Of a stretch of 64,000 bases of DNA, positions 44,861-52,868 are shown in pieces (position 1 is the stretch's first letter; each line of letters begins with the position of its first letter). A model generated the notes under the pieces. The model was given only the letters and a program-made list of their open reading frames with translations. It did not search any database and had not been told where the DNA came from. The stretch covers positions 124,001-188,000 of the forward strand of contig NZ_JARANZ010000001.1 of NCBI RefSeq assembly GCF_029889905.1, given 5' to 3'. Position numbers and translations under genes: made by a program. Source of the DNA: Chromohalobacter sp. 11-W. Its GTDB lineage: Bacteria > Pseudomonadota > Gammaproteobacteria > Pseudomonadales > Halomonadaceae.

Positions 44861-44892
44861 CCTACGCCGCGCCGATATCGGCGCGGCGTAGG
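44861..44892. repeat. 32-base perfect palindrome
   Basis: The arms cctacgccgcgccgat / atcggcgcggcgtagg are perfectly complementary with no spacer, 16 bases after the small gene's stop. As RNA it would form a strong hairpin but no T-run follows. It shares the core cgcgccg-tatcggcgcg with the hairpin at 45873-45898. Confidence 0.8.
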
Positions 44893-45006
44893 TGTGTCAT
44901 GTCAGGCGCCCCGGCGGTCTCCCGGTTCGCTTAGCGATCCCCGGCCAGTTAAGATCCTTCCAGACGTCATCCTGAATGCCGCTCATCGCTCAAGGGAGGT
45001 GAACCG

Positions 45007-45873
45007 ATGGATAAGGTCGGTGATCGTTATTATCTACTCGATGTTTTCACGGATACGCCGTTTGCGGGTAACCCGTTAGCAGTCTTTACGCAAGCGTCAG
45101 GCATATCCGACAAGCGGATGCAGGCCATTGCGACCGAATTGAATCTCTCGGAGACGGTTTTCGTCGGCACGCAGACAGCCGATAACTGCTTCCCGATCCG
45201 CATCTTTACCCCTGGCACTGAATTGCCTTTCGCCGGCCATCCGACCATCGGGACGGCCCATTTGTTGGCGTCACTCGGTTTGGCTGAGCGCCAGTCGCCG
45301 CTGGTGTTGCAAGCCGGTGTGGGAGATCTGGAAGTGCGGTTCGACGGGGACATGGCGCGTTTCACGACTGCTCGGCCAGTCGAGGTGCAGCCAAGTTCGC
45401 TCGACAGTGCCACGGCCGCCGAGCTGCTCGGGTTGTCAGCCTCTCAAGTGGTTGATGATCCGCAGATCGCTTCTTGTGGACTCGCGTATCACCTGATCGA
45501 GCTGGCTAGCCTCGATGCGCTGGGGCAGGCGCGACCATCGGCAGCATTGTGGAGCCGGTATGTGTCGCCGAGTGGTATTGAGCAGATTTATCTGCATGTT
45601 CGCACCGGCGACGAAGCACGACGCTCGCGCATGTTCTCCACCGCAAACGGCGATCTACGTGAGGACCCAGCGATTGGCAGTGCCGCGTCCGCCTTGGCCG
45701 GTTTCCTGGCAACTCGGGAAACGGGAAGTAGCCGGTGGTACTGGCAGATCGATCAGGGCGTCGAAATGGGTCGCCCCAGTCGTATCCATGCCTGGGTCGA
45801 ACGTGACGATGCCATGACCATTCGTATCGGTGGCCAAGCCGTCATGATGGGCGAGGGCAAGCTCTACCGCTGA
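45007..45873 (+). CDS. PhzF-family isomerase-like protein
   Basis: The 288-residue protein has the twofold diaminopimelate-epimerase-like PhzF fold. The start has YYLLDVFTDTPFAGNPLAVF, the catalytic Glu is E49 in LNLSETVFV, and FAGHPTIGTAHLL and EDPAIGSAASALAGFL are the paired glycine motifs. A strong GGAGGTGA precedes the ATG. Most family members are of unknown substrate; no phenazine genes lie nearby. It is flanked by related palindromes. Its 3' end converges on gbcA. Confidence 0.85.
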   Translation: MDKVGDRYYLLDVFTDTPFAGNPLAVFTQASGISDKRMQAIATELNLSETVFVGTQTADNCFPIRIFTPGTELPFAGHPTIGTAHLLASLGLAERQSPLVLQAGVGDLEVRFDGDMARFTTARPVEVQPSSLDSATAAELLGLSASQVVDDPQIASCGLAYHLIELASLDALGQARPSAALWSRYVSPSGIEQIYLHVRTGDEARRSRMFSTANGDLREDPAIGSAASALAGFLATRETGSSRWYWQIDQGVEMGRPSRIHAWVERDDAMTIRIGGQAVMMGEGKLYR

Positions 45874-45898
45874 TCCCGCGCCGGTATCGGCGCGGGAT
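45873..45898. terminator. hairpin between convergent phzF-like and gbcA genes
   Basis: The stem atcccgcgcc / ggcgcgggat (45873-45882, 45889-45898) with loop ggtatc begins at the PhzF-like stop codon. It could end both convergent transcripts, although T-runs are lacking. Confidence 0.55.
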
Positions 45899-45934
45899 GA
45901 CGCATCATGCCATATCCATACATGACGTCAGGAG

Positions 45935-47221
45935 TCAGCCCCGCACGATCTGCAACGAAGGCGTCTCCGATTCCAGGTACGAGAGCAGGGTTTCGCTGTA
46001 CCAGTCAACGAAGTCGATTACGCCGAATTCGTAGGTCTCAGAGTAGGGGCCGGGCTGGTAGGCGATGGAGTTGATGCCGCGCTGGTTCTCCTCGGCCAGT
46101 TGCCGGTCCTGATCGTTGGTGGCGTCCCATACCTTGCGTAGCCATTGCGGGTCGTAATCGACGCCTTCCTGGGCATCCCCGCGGACCAGCCACTTGGTGG
46201 TCACCAGGGTCTGTTGCGGACCCAGCGGCAGCACGCGGAAGACCACGGCATGATCGCCCATGAAATGGTTCCAGGAATTGGGCAGGTGCAAAATGCGCAG
46301 CGAGCCCAGATCGGGGCTCGTGAGGCTTCCCATCAGTTTCCCGCAGCCGGGCTTGCCGTCCATGGTCATCGACATGACGCCGTCGATCATCGGCGTGCGG
46401 GTCAGACGGTTGCGCTTGCCGAAGTGCTTGAGCGCCCAGGGCACCTGTAGGCGTTCCCAGTGGGCCTGCTGGCGGGCGACGAGGTCGCGGTAGGCGGGCG
46501 TAGCGCGCGGGTCGTCGGTGTCGTCGAACTCGATCAGCGAGTTGAGCAGCTCCGGGTGAGCCCCGTTGCAGTGATAGCACTCGCGGTTGTTCTCGATGAC
46601 CAGCTTCCAGTTGGCCTGCTCGACGATGCTGGATTCCGCCGCGACCTTGACGTTATCCATCTCGTAGGGCGCCAGGTACTCATCCAGTGTCGCCAGGAAG
46701 TCGTCGATGGCCGGCGGCTGCTCGGCGAGACTGATAAAGATGAAACCGCCGGCGCTCTTCACCGCCACCGGCTTGAGGCCATGGGCGGAAAGATCGAAAT
46801 TCTCGCCCATGTCTTGCCCGGCGAACAGCAGGCGACCGTCGAGTTCGTAAGTCCACTGATGATAGGGACAGACCAGCTTGGCGACCTTGCCTTTCTCCTG
46901 CGTGCACAGTCGCGATCCACGGTGCCGGCAGACGTTGTGGAAGGCATGCAGCGTGCCCTGGTCGCCGCGCACCACGATGATGGGGTTATCGCCGATCTGC
47001 GCGGTTAGATAATTGCCCTTGGCGGGTAGCTCGCAGGTCATGCCGACGAACAGCCACTCATGGGTGAAGATTTCCTGCATATCCAGCGCGAACACGCGCG
47101 GGTCATTATAGAAGGGTTGCGGCAGCGAATACGTGCGCCGACGCTGGCGAAGCATGTCGGCGGTCGCGTCACGCGCGGCGGCCAAGGGATCGTCGAGTTC
47201 GGATGTAGCGATCAGATCCAT
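45935..47221 (-). CDS. gbcA: glycine betaine monooxygenase, Rieske oxygenase subunit
   Basis: GbcA hydroxylates a methyl group of glycine betaine, yielding dimethylglycine and formaldehyde. The 428-residue protein has a Rieske 2Fe-2S site at C98, H100, C118 and H121 (NVCRHRGS, LVCPYHQWTY), and mononuclear iron His at 217 and 222 in NNRECYHCNGAH. The start MDLIATSELDDPL at 47221 matches Pseudomonas GbcA N-termini and follows GAGGA; a 15-codon longer frame (to 47266) is possible. It is divergent from gbcB, an arrangement also found in Pseudomonas, so both respond to one intergenic control region, probably through the GbdR-like activator. Confidence 0.94.
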   Translation of the reverse strand: MDLIATSELDDPLAAARDATADMLRQRRRTYSLPQPFYNDPRVFALDMQEIFTHEWLFVGMTCELPAKGNYLTAQIGDNPIIVVRGDQGTLHAFHNVCRHRGSRLCTQEKGKVAKLVCPYHQWTYELDGRLLFAGQDMGENFDLSAHGLKPVAVKSAGGFIFISLAEQPPAIDDFLATLDEYLAPYEMDNVKVAAESSIVEQANWKLVIENNRECYHCNGAHPELLNSLIEFDDTDDPRATPAYRDLVARQQAHWERLQVPWALKHFGKRNRLTRTPMIDGVMSMTMDGKPGCGKLMGSLTSPDLGSLRILHLPNSWNHFMGDHAVVFRVLPLGPQQTLVTTKWLVRGDAQEGVDYDPQWLRKVWDATNDQDRQLAEENQRGINSIAYQPGPYSETYEFGVIDFVDWYSETLLSYLESETPSLQIVRG

Positions 47222-47362
47222 GAAGGCATCCTCTTCGTGCGCCGTGTCGGGTAACGGGGGCGCCATGACATTGAGTGAGTGTGCGTGAGAGGCGTGAGTG
47301 ACACGAAGTGTGGCGTATTGCCATCAGTGGGGATTGTCTGCCCGCGACATTGGCCGATGCCG

Positions 47363-47373
47363 TGACGACGTCA
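47363..47373. promoter_or_regulatory. short dyad in the gbcA / gbcB control region
   Basis: TGACG-A-CGTCA lies near the middle of the 283-base divergent gap, a natural place for a GbdR-type activator. GTGACG also occurs upstream of dgc, soxB and frmA, but the hexamer is short and could recur by chance. Confidence 0.3.
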
Positions 47374-47504
47374 TCTAGCGATTGCTCTCGTGATCGCGGC
47401 TGGAGCAGGCATGCGCGTGTCGTTGGCAGGCAAGTGGCCGGTGCGGGGGGCGCCCACAATGCGCCTGACAGTCAGATACCGCCGCGCGACCAGGTAGCCA
47501 TCTC

Positions 47505-48611
47505 ATGAGCTTGAACTTCTTCAATCCCGTCACTACCCAGACCTGGACCAATGGGCGCCATAACGTGCGTTGCGTGAAGATCATCCAGGAGACCTGGGAT
47601 GTCCGCACCTTCTGCTTCATGGCCGATCAGCCAGTGCTGTTCTTCTTCAAGCCCGGGCAATTCGTGACTCTGGAGCTGGAGATCGACGGCGAGCCGATCA
47701 TGCGCTCCTACACGATTTCCAGCTCGCCCTCGGTGCCCTATAGCTTCTCGATCACGGTCAAGCGGCTTCCCGATGGACGCGTTTCCAACTGGCTACATGA
47801 CAACCTGCAGGTCGGTAGCGAGCTTGCCGTTCACGGTCCGGTGGGAGATTTCAACGTCATCGACTACCCCGCCGACAAAGTGCTCATGCTCTCCGGTGGG
47901 GTCGGCGTCACGCCATTGATGTCGATGACGCGCTGGTTCTTCGATACCAACGCCAATGTCGACCTGCAGTTCGTGCACAGTGCACGCGAGCCACGCGACA
48001 TCATCTTTCACCGCGAGTTGGAACATATCTTCTCGCGGATCCCCGATTTCCGGCTGCATATCGTCTGTGAGCGCGGCGATGAAAACGGTGTGGCCTGGGC
48101 GGGATTCCGCGGCTATCTCGCGCAGGCGATGCTCGAGTTGATGGTGCCGGATTATCTTGAGCGCGAGATATTCTGTTGCGGCCCCACGCCGTACATGAGT
48201 GCCGTTAAAAAAGTGCTGAAGAGCAATGGCTTCGACATGAGCCATTATCACGAGGAGTCGTTTGGCGCCACACCCGCCGAGGTGCGAGCCGACGTGCAGG
48301 AGCTGGCCGAGCAGGCCGAAGCGGAAATGGAAGCCGTCGACACTGCCGACATGCTGCAGGTCGAATTCAGCTCCAGCGGCAAGAGCATTCGCATTCTGCC
48401 CGAGGAGACCGTGCATTCCGCCGCCGCCAAGCTCGGCCTGCATATTCCCAAGGCCTGCGGGATGGGCATCTGCGGGACCTGCAAGGTCAAGAAGCTCTCG
48501 GGCGACGTCAACATGGAACACAACGGCGGTATCACCGAGGACGACGAGGCGGAAGGCTACATTCTGAGCTGCTGCAGCACGCCCAAGAGCCATGTCGCTA
48601 TCGAGTTCTGA
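47505..48611 (+). CDS. gbcB: glycine betaine monooxygenase, ferredoxin reductase subunit
   Basis: GbcB passes electrons from NAD(P)H to the GbcA Rieske centre. The 368-residue protein has an FAD domain with RSYTISSSP (67-75), an NAD domain with LSGGVGVTPLMSM and FCCGPTPYM, and a C-terminal plant-type 2Fe-2S domain (about 285-368). The Cys of that domain are in ACGMGICGTCKVK and SCCSTP. An acidic linker (EQAEAEMEAVDTAD) joins the reductase and ferredoxin parts. The ribosome-binding site is weak. It is divergent from gbcA and converges on the CDF gene with 6 bases between. Confidence 0.94.
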   Translation: MSLNFFNPVTTQTWTNGRHNVRCVKIIQETWDVRTFCFMADQPVLFFFKPGQFVTLELEIDGEPIMRSYTISSSPSVPYSFSITVKRLPDGRVSNWLHDNLQVGSELAVHGPVGDFNVIDYPADKVLMLSGGVGVTPLMSMTRWFFDTNANVDLQFVHSAREPRDIIFHRELEHIFSRIPDFRLHIVCERGDENGVAWAGFRGYLAQAMLELMVPDYLEREIFCCGPTPYMSAVKKVLKSNGFDMSHYHEESFGATPAEVRADVQELAEQAEAEMEAVDTADMLQVEFSSSGKSIRILPEETVHSAAAKLGLHIPKACGMGICGTCKVKKLSGDVNMEHNGGITEDDEAEGYILSCCSTPKSHVAIEF

Positions 48612-48617
48612 GAGCCT

Positions 48618-49271
48618 CTAGCGCGACTCGGCGGCGGTAGCGCCAAGCCGTTCGGCGTCGCGCGCTTCACGCAGCTCGCCGCGCGCCTGACGGGCGATCT
48701 TCCAGCCGCCGGATAATGAAAGAAACGCGAATACCCCGCCGACGATCAAGTCGGGCAGGGCGGTGCCGCTGCCGAAAACTCCCAGCGCGGCGAGCAGCAC
48801 CGCGCCGTTGCCGATGACATCGTTACGCGTACAGATCCACACGCTGCGCATGTTGCTGTCGCCCTCGCGATAGCGCATCAGCAACAACAACACCGCAAGA
48901 TTGGCGAGCAGTGCCACAAGCCCCACCGCCCCCATGGTTGGCGCATCCGGGTAGCTCCCCGCCAGCAGGTTATGCAGCGTCACGCCCAGCACCACGACAC
49001 CGAACCCGGCTAGAGTCGCGGCCTTGACCAGCGATGCACGAGCGCGCCAGATCAGGCCCATGCCCAGTACGCCGAGGCTGATGGCGTAGTTCGCCGCATC
49101 GCCGAGGAAATCGAGCGAGTCGGCCATCAGCGAGGTCGAGTCGGCCTTCATCCCCGCTAGCATTTCGACGCCGAACATCACCGCGTTGACCAGCAACGCG
49201 ATCCACAGCACGCGCCGGTAACGCGGCGTCGATTGTGGCGAAGGGGAAGAAGAACCGCAGCAGCATGCCAT
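48618..49271 (-). CDS. short cation diffusion facilitator-like transporter
   Basis: The 217-residue protein is six-helix CDF-like: helix 2 has SLMADSLDFLGDAANYAI, and helix 5 has TRNDVIGNGAVLL. The metal site residues appear to be Asp/Asn rather than His-Asp. An N-terminal CCC (residues 3-5) could help gather thiophilic metal. The cytoplasmic C-terminal domain of full-length CDF proteins is absent; the chain ends with a 20-residue charged tail. Metal specificity (Zn, Cd, Co, Fe) is unknown. It converges on gbcB and is divergent from the PHP hydrolase. Confidence 0.75.
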   Translation of the reverse strand: MACCCGSSSPSPQSTPRYRRVLWIALLVNAVMFGVEMLAGMKADSTSLMADSLDFLGDAANYAISLGVLGMGLIWRARASLVKAATLAGFGVVVLGVTLHNLLAGSYPDAPTMGAVGLVALLANLAVLLLLMRYREGDSNMRSVWICTRNDVIGNGAVLLAALGVFGSGTALPDLIVGGVFAFLSLSGGWKIARQARGELREARDAERLGATAAESR

Positions 49272-49364
49272 GAGAGATCCCGTATCGTTCGTCGATCAAT
49301 GTACTCCCATTCTACAACCTTGGAGTAGGCTCCAGGGCAAGCGTTCAGTCGTAGTTACCGTAAT

Positions 49365-49393
49365 TTGAACGTACAATAAAAATTATGAATAAT
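49365..49393 (+). promoter_or_regulatory. possible promoter of the secreted PHP hydrolase
   Basis: TTGAAC (49365-49370), 17 bases, AATAAT (49388-49393) lie in an unusually AT-rich stretch 45-70 bases before the start codon. Confidence 0.4.
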
Positions 49394-49437
49394 GGAAAAG
49401 ACAGTCTTGGATAACAATTTAATATCATAGGGATCTC

Positions 49438-51741
49438 ATGACACATTCAAGATGGAACCTCCTGCCGCTGGCGGCGTTGACTTTGGGCGCCGCCTCGCTG
49501 GCGCAGGCCGATGTCAGCGTTACGCGCGGCGCGACCGACATTCCCGATGGTGAGGCCACTCACGCCGAGGACATTACCGTCGCTAACGACAAGCTGGCCT
49601 TCGCGCTGGCCGTCGAATCGCGGCCGCCATGGGGTGTGCCGCGCGGCACTTTGGTCGACTTGGCGGCGGTGAAAGGCGGCAAGGTCGATCTTGATCGCGT
49701 CGCTTTCGCCGATTTCATTCCCAACAACTGGTCTGCATGGCCCAACGATGGCAAAAAGGTTGAGGTCGTCGAGAAGTCGCCCGAGCGTGCGGTGATCCGC
49801 GTCAGCCGCAACTTCGGCGAGGCGATGGTCACTACTACCTACACGCTGGACGCCGACAGCGACCGCGTGCATCTGGAAACGGTGCTCGACAACCAGGGTG
49901 ACGAGCCGCTGGAAGCCATTCGCTCCGGCTTCACGCTGTGGCCGGATACCGGCTATCTGTTCGGTGTACCCGGCCTGGGCGACGCCAAGGAGACCGAGGC
50001 CAGCGACGCACTCACCGACCGCATGGTGGCCTACGACCAGGATTGGGCCTTCGCCCTGCATGCGCCCTATTTCGACCGCATCAACTACGAAGGCCAGGAC
50101 ATGTACCTGGAGCACAGCCTGAAAACCGGCGAGTCGCGTCGTTTCGAAGGCTGGCTGCAGGTCGTGCCGGAAGGCGATCTGGCGCCGGTGGTCGCCAACG
50201 AGATTGAACGCAAGAATCTCGATAGCGGCGAGATTCATGGTCGGTTACGTGATGGTGACGGCGAGGCGCCCGCCAACGGTCTGGTGATGATCGAGAAGGA
50301 TGGCGCGCCTTACGCCTGGACGTTGGCCGACGATGGCAAGTTCTCGATGCCGCTGCCGGTGGGCGAGTACCAGGCTTACGCCACGGCGGAAGGCTTCGCC
50401 AACTCCGAGCCGGTCGAACTGAATGTCACCGACGGCAGCGAGCGCAAGCTGACCTTCGACGGCATGCGCGGCCCCGGCACCTTGTCGCTGGATATTCACG
50501 GCGCCAACGATGACACCCCGCGCGACGCACGCCTGACGATTCTCGAAGGTCAGCAGCCGCCGGTAGAATTCCTCGGCAAGCAGACCTTCTTCACCGAGCT
50601 GGACCCGGCCGGGCATGCCGAGCTCAAGCTGGCGCCCGGCGATTACCGCCTGGGCGTCAACGCCGGCGCCGGTTTCACTGCCCGCGAGGAAACGCTGGAG
50701 GTCAGCCTCGAGACCGGCGAAGAGATCGACAAGACCATCGAGATCGAGCGTCTCGTCGAACCCAACGACGAACACTGGTATGGCGCCGACCTGCATCATC
50801 ACGCCAATGTGCTGGAAGGCACCACGCCGCCGGACATGGTGGTGCGTGCACAGTTGGCCACGGATCTCGACCTGACCTTCATCAGCGATCACGACTCCAC
50901 CGCCAACCACGACACTTTCCGCAAGCTCTCCGCCGAACGTGGCGTGCCGTTCATTCCCTCCATCGAGATTTCACCCTCGTGGGGCCATATGAACCCGTTC
51001 CCTATCGAGATGAACGGTGAGCTCAAGGTCGATCCCGGCACCGATGACGTGCAGGACATCATCGCCGATGCGCGCCGTCTGGGTGCCGAGGTGATTCCCA
51101 TGAATCACCCGTACAACGCCTATGGCTATCTGCAGAACTTGGGCGATGGCAAGGTGCCCGGTGGCTTCACCACCGGCTTCGATCTGCTCGAACTCAATGC
51201 CGAGGTGGATAACGAACCGACCTTGAAGGCCGCGCATCGCTTGTGGGATCAAGGCACGCGCATGTACTTCACGGCGGGCACGGACACCCACGATGCCTGG
51301 AATGATCTCACCGGCCGCATTCGTATGATGGGTCACGTGCCCGGCGAGTTGACCCCGCGCGCCTTCGCCCGTGCTCTCAAGGACGGCCACGGATACGCGA
51401 CCCAGGGGCCGCTGCTGTTCCCCGAGAACCACATGTTCGGCGATAGTTTGCGCCTGGTGGAAGACGCCAAGGGCGAATGGACCGTGAATGCCACCGCCGT
51501 CAACGGCCTCAAGGAAGCACGCCTGATCGGCGAGAGTGGCGAGGTGATTGCCACGCAATCCCTCGACGGCACTGATGCGACTCTGACCTTCGAGATTCCT
51601 GGCGACGCCAACGGCTGGGTCGCGCTGGAAGTCGACGATGCCGATGGCGATACCGCCTGGACGAACCCGCTGTGGCTCGAGCGTTCCAGCAAGGCCGATT
51701 ATCTCGGTGATAAAGACGGCGATGATGAGGAAGACGCCTGA
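49438..51741 (+). CDS. secreted CehA/McbA-like PHP-domain metallohydrolase
   Basis: The 767-residue exported protein has a Sec signal peptide (MTHSRWNLLPLAALTLGAAS, cleavage near AQA). Beta-rich carbohydrate-recognition or carboxypeptidase-regulatory-like repeats fill residues 25-440. A PHP metal-dependent domain (about 450-650) carries ADLHHHANV, ISDHDSTANH, MNHPYN and TAGTDTHDAW. A C-terminal beta domain and an acidic tail (DKDGDDEEDA) follow. The PHP fold hydrolyses phosphoesters or, in CehA and McbA, aryl carbamates. The acidic surface suits a halophile periplasm. Neighbours do not reveal a substrate. A strong terminator lies downstream. Confidence 0.8.
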   Translation: MTHSRWNLLPLAALTLGAASLAQADVSVTRGATDIPDGEATHAEDITVANDKLAFALAVESRPPWGVPRGTLVDLAAVKGGKVDLDRVAFADFIPNNWSAWPNDGKKVEVVEKSPERAVIRVSRNFGEAMVTTTYTLDADSDRVHLETVLDNQGDEPLEAIRSGFTLWPDTGYLFGVPGLGDAKETEASDALTDRMVAYDQDWAFALHAPYFDRINYEGQDMYLEHSLKTGESRRFEGWLQVVPEGDLAPVVANEIERKNLDSGEIHGRLRDGDGEAPANGLVMIEKDGAPYAWTLADDGKFSMPLPVGEYQAYATAEGFANSEPVELNVTDGSERKLTFDGMRGPGTLSLDIHGANDDTPRDARLTILEGQQPPVEFLGKQTFFTELDPAGHAELKLAPGDYRLGVNAGAGFTAREETLEVSLETGEEIDKTIEIERLVEPNDEHWYGADLHHHANVLEGTTPPDMVVRAQLATDLDLTFISDHDSTANHDTFRKLSAERGVPFIPSIEISPSWGHMNPFPIEMNGELKVDPGTDDVQDIIADARRLGAEVIPMNHPYNAYGYLQNLGDGKVPGGFTTGFDLLELNAEVDNEPTLKAAHRLWDQGTRMYFTAGTDTHDAWNDLTGRIRMMGHVPGELTPRAFARALKDGHGYATQGPLLFPENHMFGDSLRLVEDAKGEWTVNATAVNGLKEARLIGESGEVIATQSLDGTDATLTFEIPGDANGWVALEVDDADGDTAWTNPLWLERSSKADYLGDKDGDDEEDA

Positions 51742-52091
51742 TCGCGCGATCAGGCTCTCGTCACCACAACCACGATAACGCGCCGTCAAGACCCCTGTTC
51801 AAAGGGGCTTCAAGGGAATGCCACGCCTTCGGGCGTGGCTTTTTTGTGGAAGGAAAAACAGAGTGGCGATTTCGCTGAAAGCCATTGTGTCGACGGATGT
51901 CAGGACGTTCCGATGCGTTGAGGCTGCGTTGATTACGTTCTTGCTATGCTCTACGAACTCAAAGAGCAAATGCCGGTCCGTATTGATGTGTGAGCAGTCG
52001 CCAGGGAAACCCCCTTAGACGTAAAGAATGCCATTGCGTAAAGAACGATCCGTTAAACAGCGTTGTCAGTGACTACCGAAGGAGTCCAGGG
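51742..52091. other. 350-base gap: terminator, then nothing recognised
   Basis: The gap holds the terminator at 51820-51845. After it, about 245 bases upstream of the DUF533 gene show no convincing gene or repeat. A 66-codon open frame (51818-52018) overlaps the terminator and is not credible. A promoter for the DUF533 gene must lie here, but I could not fix it. Confidence 0.6.
51820..51845 (+). terminator. rho-independent terminator of the PHP hydrolase gene
   Basis: The perfect 8-bp stem gccacgcc / ggcgtggc with a stable ttcg tetraloop is followed by six T. Confidence 0.92.
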
Positions 52092-52820
52092 ATGAACGCA
52101 AGCAAAATCCTGCAGCAGTTGATGCAACAAGCCGGTGGCAGTCAGAAGGGCAGCGGTATCGATGTAAAAGGCATGCTGGGTGGCCTCTCGAAACAGCTGG
52201 GCGGAAGTTCCCCAGACGGCAAGTCCAGCGGTGGATCTGCGGGCGGCTTCGATATGAAAAGCCTGCTCGGCGGTGGTGCCATGGGCATGCTGGTCGGCTC
52301 CAAGCGCGGCCGCAAACTGGGCGGTAAAGCACTCAAATACGGTGCTATTGCCGGTGTCGGCGTATTGGCCTGGAAAGCGTGGCAAAGTGCTCAAAACAAA
52401 AGTTCGGGCAGCGAGCCACAAGACGCTGGCGAGGGCGAGCGTGTTGAGGTACTCAATGGAGAGTACCAGGAGCGTCGGAGTCTGGAATTATTGCAGGCGA
52501 TGATCATGGCGGCCCGTGCTGATGGTCATATCGACGAGCAAGAGCAGGCGATGATCACCGAGCAGATCGATGCGTTAGGGGCCGACGACGAGATGCACCG
52601 CTGGGTCGAACAACAGCTAAACGCACCCTTGGATGCCAAAGTGCTGGCCCGTGAAGCGGACTCGCCCCAAGCGGCGCGGGAAATGTATTTAATCAGCGTC
52701 GCCGTGATCGATGAACAGAACCCGATGGAACGCGCCTGGCTCGATCAATTGGCCAGTGCCCTTGATTTACCCCAAGAGATGGCCGCCGAACTTGAACACC
52801 AGGCACAGCAGGCCGGTTAA
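52092..52820 (+). CDS. DUF533 / TerB-like protein (YebE type)
   Basis: The 242-residue protein has a low-complexity Gly/Ser-rich N-terminal half (about 10-85), a hydrophobic segment near KALKYGAIAGVGVLAWKAW (about 80-98) that could be a membrane helix, a charged spacer, and a C-terminal TerB-like helical domain (about 120-240) with AARADGHIDEQEQ, a metal-binding-type acidic motif. It resembles the YebE inner-membrane family, linked to envelope stress in E. coli. AAGGAG precedes ATG 52092; an upstream extension of the frame is rejected. Confidence 0.82.
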   Translation: MNASKILQQLMQQAGGSQKGSGIDVKGMLGGLSKQLGGSSPDGKSSGGSAGGFDMKSLLGGGAMGMLVGSKRGRKLGGKALKYGAIAGVGVLAWKAWQSAQNKSSGSEPQDAGEGERVEVLNGEYQERRSLELLQAMIMAARADGHIDEQEQAMITEQIDALGADDEMHRWVEQQLNAPLDAKVLAREADSPQAAREMYLISVAVIDEQNPMERAWLDQLASALDLPQEMAAELEHQAQQAG

Positions 52821-52868
52821 AATATCGCCAACCGTGGCTGTTCCCCGGCTGGCGGCTTCTTGCCTTCT

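Noticed and set aside
45007-45873. Phenazine biosynthesis gene phzF
   Set aside because: The family is broad and no other phenazine gene is near, so only family membership is claimed.
51818-52018. 66-codon frame after the PHP hydrolase gene
   Set aside because: It starts within the terminator hairpin, has no ribosome-binding site and an odd composition.
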